Part shown: positions 1-5,409 of the stretch, piece by piece | Layout: every line of letters starts with the position of its first letter | Position numbering within the stretch: position 1 is the first letter of the stretch | From: Candidatus Scatosoma pullistercoris | GTDB taxonomy: Bacteria; Bacillota; Clostridia; Christensenellales; Borkfalkiaceae | NCBI GenBank assembly: GCA_018714725.1 | Contig: DVMZ01000002.1 | Location: 1-7,147, forward strand | Direction of reading: 5' to 3' | DNA: 7,147 nucleotides | Program-made: the position numbers and the translations under genes | Notes under the pieces: generated by a model | Told to the model about the DNA's origin: nothing | The model's database searches: none | The model's input: the letters and a program-made list of their open reading frames with translations, nothing else

Positions 1-15
1 TTCCGACGGGATTTT

Positions 16-44
16 ATTATAACATATTATTTCATAAAATTCAA
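16..44 (-). promoter_or_regulatory. Divergent sigma-A-type promoter for a gene left of the window
   Basis: Read on the minus strand, TTGAAT (39-44) and TATAAT (16-21) are separated by exactly 17 bases (22-38). The -10 is a perfect consensus and the -35 has five of six... consensus-like bases in its TTGA core. Transcription would leave the window leftward, divergent from yyaC. The flanking DNA is AT-rich against a GC-rich background, as expected of a promoter. The gene it serves is not visible. Confidence 0.7.
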
Positions 45-74
45 GCCCTTGAACTCCCGCCGGAAAAATTTCCG
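40..74. repeat. Two short inverted repeats between divergent promoters
   Basis: TTCAAG-CC-CTTGAA (40-53) and CGGAAA-AA-TTTCCG (61-74) are both perfect 6-2-6 inverted repeats. Their centres are 21 bp apart, about two helical turns. The first overlaps the -35 of the leftward promoter and the second lies just upstream of the putative yyaC -35. They could be operators, but the arms differ in sequence and short palindromes can occur by chance. Confidence 0.3.
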
Positions 75-82
75 CTTTCCCG

Positions 83-111
83 GTATATCCCGCCGAAAAC
101 AGGCAATAATC
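83..111 (+). promoter_or_regulatory. Candidate forespore (sigma-F-like) promoter of yyaC
   Basis: GTATA (83-87) followed after 14 bases by GGCAATAATC (102-111) resembles the sigma-F pattern (GYATA-like -35, GGNNANANT-like -10). The spacer is one or two bases shorter than the usual 15-16. No sigma-A-type pair with good spacing was found in the same stretch. Transcription would start near 117, leaving a leader of about 26 bases before the yyaC start. The assignment fits the sporulation role of the gene but remains tentative. Confidence 0.4.
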
Positions 112-142
112 TCCCCGATACTCTCTTTGTAAGGAGCCCGCC

Positions 143-754
143 ATGGAATACTGTTTCAACATTTTTAACCGCCTCGCCGCCGACGGAACGGCGATGGCCG
201 TCGATAAATTTCTGCACGCCCCCCCCGCTTCTTCCCGGAAAACCGCCTCGGCACACCCCGCCGCCCCGCCCGACGACTCTCCCGCCGCCCCCGTCATTGT
301 CTGCGTGGGCAGCGATCTCGCCATCGGGGACAGCCTCGGCCCCATCGTCGGCTCGATGCTCCGCTATAAAACGCAGGGACTGGACTGCTTTATCTACGGC
401 ACGCTGAAAGCGCCCGTCACCGCCAAAGAAATCCGCTATCTGCGCTCCTTTCTCAAAGAGACCCACCGCGGCAGAAAAATCATCGCGGTGGACGCCGCCG
501 TGGGCAGCGAAGGGGATATCGGACTCATCAAAATCCTCGATTCCCCCCTCCGCCCCGGCGCGGGCGCCAATAAAAAACTCGGCTGTATCGGGGACATCTC
601 CGTCCTCGGCATCGTCGCGGAAAAATCCCTCATGAATTACGGACTCCTCAACACCACCCGCCTCAATCTCGTCTACTCGATGGCGGAAATCGTCTCGGAC
701 GGACTCTCCTCCCTCCTCTGGCAGGCGCACGGCGCCGACCGACGGGTCGTCTGA
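143..754 (+). CDS. yyaC: YyaC-family sporulation protein (DUF1256, GPR/HybD-like protease fold)
   Basis: This is a 203-residue protein, close to the roughly 205 residues of Bacillus subtilis YyaC. Family hallmarks run from residue 51 to the end: CVGSDLAIGDSLGP (54-67, with Asp58 and Asp63), YGTL (85-88), AVDAAVG (115-121), PGAGANKKLG (138-147), GDISVLGIV (150-158) and NTTRLNLVYSMAE (170-182). The family is annotated as a putative spore protease related to germination protease and hydrogenase-maturation proteases; its substrate is not firmly known and a role in forespore or spore biology is inferred. Residues 24-50 form a proline/alanine-rich linker that looks poorly structured. The start is well supported by AAGGAG (131-136) six bases upstream of ATG. 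There is no signal peptide or membrane segment. The gene stands alone, divergent from an unseen gene, with a sporulation-like promoter upstream. No clear intrinsic terminator follows; instead a long pyrimidine-rich spacer begins. Confidence 0.9.
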   Translation: MEYCFNIFNRLAADGTAMAVDKFLHAPPASSRKTASAHPAAPPDDSPAAPVIVCVGSDLAIGDSLGPIVGSMLRYKTQGLDCFIYGTLKAPVTAKEIRYLRSFLKETHRGRKIIAVDAAVGSEGDIGLIKILDSPLRPGAGANKKLGCIGDISVLGIVAEKSLMNYGLLNTTRLNLVYSMAEIVSDGLSSLLWQAHGADRRVV

Positions 755-756
755 AT

Positions 757-1067
757 CCTTTCCTCCCCGCTTCCGCCGCTTCCGGATTTTCTTTTTTTCT
801 TTTTCTCCCGTTTCCCCCCCCTCTTTCTCCTGTTTACCTCTTCTTTCTCCGTTGCTCCCTTCTCTTTTTTCTTCCTCTTCCCCGCTCCCCGCGGCTTTCC
901 CCTTCTTTTTCTTCCCCGCTTTCTTCCCCTTATCCTCTCATTCTCCTTCTCCGCTCTTTTTCTCCCCGCTTTTCGGATTTCCTTTTTCCCTTTTTCTCTT
1001 TTTCCCTGCTTTCCTTATCCCTCCCTGTCCCTTCTTGCCACGCTTTTCCGTTTTTCTCCGCTCTTGC
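757..1067. other. Polypyrimidine spacer between yyaC and queT
   Basis: This intergenic stretch of about 310 bases is almost entirely C and T on the plus strand. By hand count, positions 781-1020 contain only 22 purines in 240 bases (about 91 percent pyrimidine). It is built from irregular runs such as CTTTTTCCC and CTCCCCGC. It contains a perfect 21-base mirror repeat (987-1007), the arrangement that favours intramolecular triplex (H-DNA). I see no hairpin terminator, promoter or convincing gene inside. The open frame across it translates to a Phe/Ser/Pro/Leu run and continues through the queT promoter and riboswitch, so I do not call it. Confidence 0.8.
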
Positions 1068-1119
1068 CGGAAAAACAGACAAAAATACCCGAAGGTGTTT
1101 CCGTGCGGGCAAAAACGAT

Positions 1120-1148
1120 TTGACACCCCCGGGCGGATGTGCTATAAT
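1120..1148 (+). promoter_or_regulatory. Consensus sigma-A promoter of queT
   Basis: TTGACA (1120-1125), a 17-base spacer, and TATAAT (1143-1148) form a perfect housekeeping promoter. Transcription should start about seven bases after the -10, near 1155, directly at the 5' end of the riboswitch aptamer. The TTG in the -35 box is in frame with queT and could be mistaken for a start codon. Confidence 0.93.
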
Positions 1149-1156
1149 AGGCGTTA

Positions 1157-1198
1157 CGGAAGGTTTTCGGAGAACACTTCCGAATAAAAAAACCGAGG
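1157..1198 (+). promoter_or_regulatory. preQ1-I riboswitch, probably translational, controlling queT
   Basis: The leader folds as a compact H-type pseudoknot. P1 pairs CGGAAG (1157-1162) with CTTCCG (1177-1182). The loop contains TCGG (1167-1170), which pairs with CCGA (1193-1196) downstream of an A-rich linker (AATAAAAAAA, 1183-1192). This P1, loop, A-rich strand, P2 order and the AACAC segment before the 3' side of P1 match the preQ1-I class. P2 overlaps the GAGG ribosome binding site (1195-1198) and can extend over it by G-U wobble pairs, so ligand binding should block translation. The helix ends straight at the binding site with no U-tract. The P1 edge, and so the exact ligand-contacting C (probably 1177), is ambiguous by one base. 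The transporter downstream is the expected target of a preQ1 sensor. Confidence 0.82.
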
Positions 1199-1209
1199 TA
1201 CAATTTCAT

Positions 1210-1902
1210 ATGAAAGGATTTTTCACGACCCGCCGGCTCTGCCGTGCCGCGGTGATCGCAGCCCTGTATGCCGTCATCGCGATTGTCCAGCCCTACTCCT
1301 CCACGCCCGTTCAATGCCGGCTTTCGGAGGCGTTCACCGTCCTGCCGCTGTTTTTCCCGGAGGCGGTGCCCGGACTTTTCATCGGCTGTTTTCTCGCCAA
1401 TGTGATGAACGGAGCCGCAGATATGCTGCTCGGCTCGGCCGCCACCCTGATCGCGGCGCTTTGTACATATTTCATCGGCAAAGCTGTCCGCAATACGCCT
1501 GTCCGTCTGATTCTGGGCATCCTTCCCCCGATCGTGGTCAACGCCCTGCTCATCCCCGTCGTGTTTATCATCAACGGCACGCAGAACTATGCCTATTTCG
1601 TCGAAGCGGCGATTATGGCAGCCGGTCAGGCGATTGCCGTCGGCATTTTCGGCACCGCCCTGTATTTCGCGGTGCTGGGTCTCAGAAAAAAAGGCGTCTC
1701 TGTCTTCTGCGACGACGCGCGCCGCTCTTCTGCCGCCGGCTCTGCCGATTCTGTAAATACTTCTGATTCTTCGGTCCCTGCGGCTTCCGCGACAGGCAAA
1801 GAATCTTCCGAAAACAATTCAGACAGCCGCGACAGCTCTGAAAATTCAGCCCTTTCCTCGTTGTCTGCCGGAAAAGGAGATTCCGCGCCCCGCGGCGCCT
1901 GA
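1210..1902 (+). CDS. queT: QueT family queuosine-precursor transporter, ECF S-component, with serine-rich C-terminal tail
   Basis: This 230-residue membrane protein is predicted to import a queuosine precursor (preQ0/preQ1 class) as the substrate-binding S-component of an energy-coupling factor transporter; the shared EcfT/EcfA parts are not in this window. The core (1-162) has the family signature around VQCRLSEAFTVLPLF (34-48) followed by EAVPGLFIGCFLANVMNGA (51-69), and about six hydrophobic segments from residue 12 to 158. The start is ATG at 1210, with GAGG (1195-1198) 11 bases upstream; longer in-frame starts would lie inside the promoter or aptamer. Residues 163-230 form a hydrophilic tail rich in Ser, Ala, Asp and Glu, which family members of about 160-170 residues lack. 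The tail follows a Lys/Arg-rich end of the last helix, so it is probably cytoplasmic and disordered. A consensus promoter and preQ1-I riboswitch lie immediately upstream and a strong terminator downstream, so it is likely monocistronic. Confidence 0.9.
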   Translation: MKGFFTTRRLCRAAVIAALYAVIAIVQPYSSTPVQCRLSEAFTVLPLFFPEAVPGLFIGCFLANVMNGAADMLLGSAATLIAALCTYFIGKAVRNTPVRLILGILPPIVVNALLIPVVFIINGTQNYAYFVEAAIMAAGQAIAVGIFGTALYFAVLGLRKKGVSVFCDDARRSSAAGSADSVNTSDSSVPAASATGKESSENNSDSRDSSENSALSSLSAGKGDSAPRGA

Positions 1903-2009
1903 CCCCGCACTTTTCGGGCGCGGCGCACTGCAAATTCCGCGCGGTTATCCGTAAAAGCGCGAATATTTGCCCGCACACGCCTTGTCCTTTCCGGAATATC
2001 AAAGAAAAG

Positions 2010-2052
2010 CCCCGCCGGGAGCGCTCCGACTCCCGGCGGGGTATTCTTTTCG
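2010..2052. terminator. Strong intrinsic terminator after queT, probably bidirectional
   Basis: A perfect 12-bp GC-rich stem (2010-2021 with 2030-2041) with an 8-base loop is followed by the T-rich stretch TATTCTTTTCGTTTT on the plus strand. The base composition upstream, AAAGAAAAG (2001-2009), gives a T-rich tail for the minus strand as well. It lies between convergent queT and the leftward propeller gene, about 108 bases after the queT stop and about 250 bases beyond the stop of the leftward gene. Confidence 0.88.
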
Positions 2053-2293
2053 TTTTCGCTTTCGACTTATCGTTTTCCGCTTTCGGTTTCCGGTTTCCAA
2101 TTTCGGCTTTTTCATGCGGTGACCGCCGCGTTTTATCCCGATCCGCGGCACCCGGGGTTGAGCTCACCGCCAAAACGCTGTTCCGATCCCCTTCCGGCCG
2201 CCCTTCTTCCGTAGCCCGAAAGGATGGCAATTCGGAACCGGAAAGGCCGCTCCATCAACGGGCGCGCAAAGCGGAAAAAAGCCGTTCCGCCGC
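2053..2293. other. Convergent intergenic region, no gene seen
   Basis: Together with 1903-2009 and the terminator, this forms a 391-base gap between convergent stop codons. Positions 2050-2110 are a degenerate pyrimidine-rich series of TTTCG/TTTCC units. A weaker pairing, GCGGAA (2271-2276) with TTCCGC (2285-2290), lies just past the stop of the leftward gene, but its loop rather than its tail carries the A/T run. The open frames crossing this region have no ribosome binding site or recognisable motif, and I see no tRNA or other structured RNA. Confidence 0.6.
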
Positions 2294-3511
2294 TTAAAAG
2301 AAATCGTACAGCTGATCGGACGAAGCCGCCGGGAAAACCGACCCGACTTTGAGGCAAAAATCGGTGTCGATCAGTTTTTTGCGCTTTTCGCCCTCGCGGA
2401 TGCTGAAAATGTGCCTGCCGTTGGTATAGACGATCGTTTTTGCGCCGTTTTCGCGCACCAGGCAAAAATCGGCGACGCCCGAAGCGATCTCCGCGGCTTC
2501 CTTCCCGTCCGTCCCTATTCTGACCAGCTTCCAGGAAGAGGGGATAAAGCCGTAATCCTCCTGTTTCTTGTTCTTTTTCAGTTCCTTGTCCACATTGAGG
2601 AGATTGTTGTTGACAAAGGCCTTTCCCGCATTGGGCCGACCGTTTTTCGCGGCTCCGCCGCCGCTGTCGACCGCTCTGCCCGACCCGCCGGAAACGAGAT
2701 TTTTTCCCGTGAAACACATGACAAACGCGGAGATGAATCCCGCGATCGCCTGCACGATGCGCACGGGAATGAGCAATATCTCCACGACGGGATTTCCGCC
2801 CGTCTTTTCTTTGCCCGGCTTGCGGATGCAATAGAGGTTGCCCTCTTCGTCCTCGACGGGCTTTATGTAGGAATTTTTCTCGTCCGAAACGACCGTTTCC
2901 ACGTCCAGCGTCGCCAGATTCAGCCGGTAAATTTCCGAGGGCATGTACGCGACGAAATTGTTATTTGCATCCCTGCCCACCCCGTAGGAATTGAACAGCA
3001 CGCTTTTCCCGTCGGGCGAAAAAGACGGATTCTCGTCCAGCGAATCCCCGTCGGTAACGCATTTGTAATCCCCGCTCTCCTTCTGAAAGACGGCGATCCG
3101 GGCGGTGACCGCGTCCGTCTGCACCGAAGCGAGCATTTCCCCCTGTTCGTTGCAGGCGACGGACATGAAATCCGCTTCGTTGGAAGAGACGATGTGCCCT
3201 TCCGAGTTCGCTTCGTCGTCCAGATATTTACAGTAAATTCCCGACGACTCGTTGACGGTAAACGCATACAGAACGCGGTTCTCGTCCGCCGTCAGCGAAA
3301 CGCCGTGAACGGCCGCCACCACTTCCTCCTCGCCGGTGTAAAGCCCCTCGGACAAAAGCTGCGCCGTGTGCCCCTGCGTCTTCCATTCCCGCCGCTTGGC
3401 GTCCCGGAGCGCGGTTTCACGATACCGCACAATGTACGCGCTGTCCCGTTTTTCCACCTTTCCGTCCCGATATACGCCGACCTTTTCCCCGTCGCTGAAT
3501 GCAAATATCAT
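2294..3511 (-). CDS. Beta-propeller-like (PD40-type) protein with a hydrophobic insertion; function unknown
   Basis: I do not recognise a named family for this 405-residue protein. The N-terminal 230 residues are beta-rich, with blade-like repeats; the clearest is the TolB/PD40-type motif NPSFSPDGKSVLF (161-173), preceded by similar strands at 78-84, 115-130 and 136-151 and followed by EIYRLNLATLDVETVV (193-208). A hydrophobic stretch (about 242-267) is followed by a Gly/Ser/Asn/Lys-rich linker (271-318). Blade-like strands then resume (326-388: WKLVRIGTDG, ADFCLVRENG, KTIVYTNGRHIFSI). No signal peptide is present. The ATG at 3511 is chosen over an upstream in-frame TTG at 3547 because GGAGG (3526-3530) lies between them, although the 14-base spacing is long. 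The gene has its own promoter at 3571-3599 and lies downstream of the FG-repeat gene on the same strand. It may be a membrane-associated protein-interaction or sensing module; that is inference. Confidence 0.8.
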   Translation of the reverse strand: MIFAFSDGEKVGVYRDGKVEKRDSAYIVRYRETALRDAKRREWKTQGHTAQLLSEGLYTGEEEVVAAVHGVSLTADENRVLYAFTVNESSGIYCKYLDDEANSEGHIVSSNEADFMSVACNEQGEMLASVQTDAVTARIAVFQKESGDYKCVTDGDSLDENPSFSPDGKSVLFNSYGVGRDANNNFVAYMPSEIYRLNLATLDVETVVSDEKNSYIKPVEDEEGNLYCIRKPGKEKTGGNPVVEILLIPVRIVQAIAGFISAFVMCFTGKNLVSGGSGRAVDSGGGAAKNGRPNAGKAFVNNNLLNVDKELKKNKKQEDYGFIPSSWKLVRIGTDGKEAAEIASGVADFCLVRENGAKTIVYTNGRHIFSIREGEKRKKLIDTDFCLKVGSVFPAASSDQLYDFF

Positions 3512-3540
3512 AATTTCACTCTCTTCCTCCCGCCGTCCGC

Positions 3541-3552
3541 ACGGCAAGCCGT
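3541..3552 (-). other. Small leader hairpin upstream of the propeller gene
   Basis: ACGGC-TT-GCCGT on the minus strand is a perfect 5-2-5 inverted repeat in the predicted 5' leader, between the transcription start (about 3564) and the GGAGG at 3526-3530. It does not cover the ribosome binding site. A role is not evident. Confidence 0.3.
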
Positions 3553-3570
3553 TCCGTTCTGTCTTGTTCC

Positions 3571-3599
3571 ATTATATCCGACAAAGCCGAAAAAATCAA
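3571..3599 (-). promoter_or_regulatory. Sigma-A promoter of the propeller gene
   Basis: On the minus strand TTGATT (3594-3599), a 17-base spacer and a perfect TATAAT (3571-3576) form a strong promoter. Transcription should start near 3564, giving a leader of about 53 bases. It shows that the propeller gene can be expressed independently of the flotillin/FG pair. Confidence 0.85.
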
Positions 3600-3659
3600 C
3601 TTCTTTTCCGGGCTTTTCCGGCCTTTGCCCGCTTTTTTCCGTCTTTTTTGTCCGAAACT

Positions 3660-3696
3660 TTCCTCCGGCCGCGCGGGTACCGCGCGGCCGGAGGAG
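3660..3696 (-). terminator. Very stable perfect hairpin after the FG-repeat gene
   Basis: A perfect 16-bp GC-rich stem (3661-3676 with 3680-3695) encloses a 3-base loop (GTA, 3677-3679), and a G-T wobble can extend it by one pair. It lies about 65 bases beyond the stop of the FG gene and upstream of the promoter of the next gene, where a terminator would be expected. The sequence after it on the minus strand, AAGTTTCGGAC, is only weakly T-rich, and the plus-strand side has GTTTTCG. It may be an imperfect terminator or an mRNA-stabilising structure. Confidence 0.5.
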
Positions 3697-3759
3697 TTTT
3701 CGCCGAATTGTCTTTGCCGGATCGCTTTTTTGTTTTTTGCCCGGCTTGCGGATTTTTTC

Positions 3760-5160
3760 TCAAAGCGGTTCCAGCACCACCGCTTCGTCCCATCCTGCCG
3801 GTTCCCGGCGGCAGGCGACCACCAGCTCGCCCCTGTAATAGGCGGCAATCAACCGGTTCAGCTGCTCTTCCGTGTAGCAGAATTCCGTCTTTGCAATCCT
3901 CTCTTCCCCGTTTTTGGAATAATACACCTGCAGCGCCGTTTTCCGCATTCCCGCAATCGTCCCTTCCTGCTCGGAAGCGAACAGTTTTTCCAGGGCAAAC
4001 GGAGTGACGAGAAAGAATTTTTCCGCGTTCGTCTGCGGCGAAACCAACGAGGCAAACAATTGCCTGACCGAGGCAACCGCGATCAGAACCCCGCCGAGCA
4101 TAAAGATCATGCCGTCTCCTCCGCCGCCGTTCATCATAAAAAGCAACGCCCCGCAAAACATCACAATCCCAAACAACCCCAACAGGAGAAAAGGCCATTT
4201 TTTACCGCTCTCCCGTTTTCTTTTTGACAGCTGTTCGCGTATGTAACCCGTGGGATCGGAAATGCCGTCGCTCTTCTGTTTCGGAGGCGGCGAGGGCAGG
4301 TAAAATCTTCCGTCCTCGCTCTTTAACGCATTGATACGCTCCGCAGTCAGAGGGGTATGTTCGTGCAGAGCGTGTTCTTCAATCATCGCGTGTTTGGGGT
4401 GTTCTTTTATTTCATCGCTTCCCTGCCCCTTTGTTTTTTGGTTTCCGGGCGATTCCGATTTTCCGGAAGCCGGCGTTTTATCTTTCCGTTCCCAACCGTC
4501 GGCGGCGATTTTTGCGGCGATCTGTTCAATGATCTTTTCCGCATCGTTCATCGGGGTTCCGTTTTCAGTCCCCTCCGGTTCGTACCAGGCCCTTCGCGCC
4601 CCGTCCTCCGATTCCGCCGGTTCCTGCTCCTCCCATTCCTCCTCCGGTATTCCGGCTGAGGCTTCCGTCCCGGGCACAGATTCAAAATCCGGCTCCGTTT
4701 CTCCTTTTATTTCCCCTTTAGCGTTAACGGTTTGTTCCCCGGCTTGTTTCCCCGCTTGTTCCCCGGTTTCTTCCGGCCCACGTTCCGGCTCCTTTGTCTC
4801 TTTCAGTTTCCCGAAGGCCTGCAGAATATCGCTTTCCGAAAATCCGCTCTCTTCCGCGGCGTTGCCGGACTGCGTTTGCTCCTCTTTAAATCCGCTTTTT
4901 TTGTCCGGACCGGAAAAATCTTCTTTGCCGAATCCGTCCTCTTTTCCGAAATCTGTTTCAAACGCTTTTCCGAAATCAGCCCCGAATCCGTCCGAAAAGC
5001 CGCTTCCGCCTTTTCCGAAGCCGTTGTCTGCCCCGAACCCCTCGAAATCCTTTGCGAACCCGGCTCCGAACCCCGTTCCTTTTCCGAATCCGATCTCGCC
5101 GAACTCGGCGCCGCTTTGCTCTTCTTTTGCGGCTTCTTCCTTTCTGTTTTCTTCTTTCAT
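3760..5160 (-). CDS. FG-repeat, acidic, two-helix membrane protein of unknown function
   Basis: I do not recognise a family for this 466-residue protein. Residues 15-82 are a low-complexity Gly/Phe/Asp/Lys segment with nine FG dipeptides within residues 20-78 and another at 116-117, resembling FG-nucleoporin or other phase-separating arms. Residues 120-260 are acidic and apparently disordered, apart from a short predicted helix (206-221, DAEKIIEQIAAKIAAD) and His-rich residues 253-268. A basic stretch (SKRKRESGKK, 312-321) precedes two membrane helices (about 323-343 and 351-372) joined by a Gly-rich turn (NGGGGDG). By the positive-inside rule both ends should be cytoplasmic. Residues 373-466 look like a small folded domain ending at VVLEPL. 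The start is secure: GGAGG (5169-5173) lies eight bases upstream of ATG. The gene follows flotillin by 249 bases on the same strand with no convincing own promoter, so co-transcription is likely. A role as a tether in a flotillin membrane domain is inference. Confidence 0.82.
   Translation of the reverse strand: MKEENRKEEAAKEEQSGAEFGEIGFGKGTGFGAGFAKDFEGFGADNGFGKGGSGFSDGFGADFGKAFETDFGKEDGFGKEDFSGPDKKSGFKEEQTQSGNAAEESGFSESDILQAFGKLKETKEPERGPEETGEQAGKQAGEQTVNAKGEIKGETEPDFESVPGTEASAGIPEEEWEEQEPAESEDGARRAWYEPEGTENGTPMNDAEKIIEQIAAKIAADGWERKDKTPASGKSESPGNQKTKGQGSDEIKEHPKHAMIEEHALHEHTPLTAERINALKSEDGRFYLPSPPPKQKSDGISDPTGYIREQLSKRKRESGKKWPFLLLGLFGIVMFCGALLFMMNGGGGDGMIFMLGGVLIAVASVRQLFASLVSPQTNAEKFFLVTPFALEKLFASEQEGTIAGMRKTALQVYYSKNGEERIAKTEFCYTEEQLNRLIAAYYRGELVVACRREPAGWDEAVVLEPL
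4932..5103 (-). repeat. FG-coding degenerate repeat region
   Basis: This part of the FG gene encodes the nine FG dipeptides of residues 20-78. The ten-mer TTCGGAAAAG (minus strand) occurs exactly four times, at 5079-5088, 5010-5019, 4965-4974 and 4941-4950, each time in the same phase and encoding Phe-Gly-Lys (residues 25-27, 48-50, 63-65, 71-73). A fifth Phe-Gly-Lys (77-79) uses GGC instead. Unit spacing is irregular, so this is a diverged repeat, not a perfect tandem array. Confidence 0.75.
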
Positions 5161-5226
5161 ATTTCTTCCCTCCGCCTTTCTTTTTCAAAAAATTCCGCCG
5201 ACTCTTTCCGTCTGTTCCATCTTCCC

Positions 5227-5408
5227 CAACCGATCTCCTTTGTTCCGGTCTGCCGGAACGGTCTTGTAAATTCCGAAACGACGGAACGCGAAACGGACAA
5301 GTCGGGGACGCGAACGCCGCGCCCCCGATAATGCTCAGACAAACCCTGCCTGCTTCTTCCGTTTGTCCGGCCGGCCTCGTTTGTCCGGTTTCAGTCTCTT
5401 TTCAGTCC
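5227..5408 (-). other. Structured spacer between flotillin and the FG gene
   Basis: The 249-base spacer holds several elements. One hairpin is GTTCCGG-TCTG-CCGGAAC (5242-5259, 7 bp). A longer one (5302-5328) pairs TCGGGG with CCCCGA and CGCG with CGCG around one mismatch. Direct repeats are CGTTTGTCCGG (5360-5370, 5378-5388) and TTTCAGTC (5390-5397, 5401-5408 region). Neither hairpin has a clear U-tract in the leftward direction, so read-through from flotillin is likely. No sigma-A promoter pair with good spacing was found. A 14-codon TTG-start frame (5229 to 5185) has AAGGAG (5235-5240) five bases upstream, but it has no other support. Confidence 0.45.
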
Positions 5409-5409
5409 C

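Noticed and set aside
852..1187. 111-codon plus-strand open frame across the polypyrimidine tract
   Set aside because: Its product is a Phe/Ser/Pro/Leu run dictated by C/T composition, no ribosome binding site is convincing, and it runs through the queT promoter and most of the riboswitch.
1120..1209. N-terminal extension of queT from a TTG at 1120
   Set aside because: The TTG is the first half of the -35 box and lies upstream of the transcription start; the extra residues would be encoded by the promoter and aptamer.
1682..2230. 182-codon minus-strand open frame over the queT tail and terminator
   Set aside because: It spans the terminator hairpin, is highly basic low-complexity and has no ribosome binding site or family motif.
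2411..3838. 475-codon plus-strand open frame opposite the propeller gene
   Set aside because: The minus-strand gene has a promoter, a ribosome binding site and PD40-type motifs. The plus-strand frame has none and crosses the 16-bp hairpin and the minus-strand promoter.
4551..5160. Alternative FG-gene start at Met204 that would remove the FG arm
   Set aside because: The nearest purine-rich site is about 20 bases upstream of that ATG, while the 5160 ATG has GGAGG at eight bases and the frame stays open throughout.
4331..5269. 312-codon plus-strand open frame rich in Ser, Pro and Phe
   Set aside because: It is the reverse complement of the FG gene, whose start has an excellent ribosome binding site and whose product has coherent membrane helices; the plus-strand product looks like a composition shadow.
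5157..5342. 61-codon minus-strand frame that overlaps the FG start codon as ATGA
   Set aside because: The overlap would suit translational coupling, but the TTG start lacks a ribosome binding site and the Arg/Glu-rich product has no recognisable feature.
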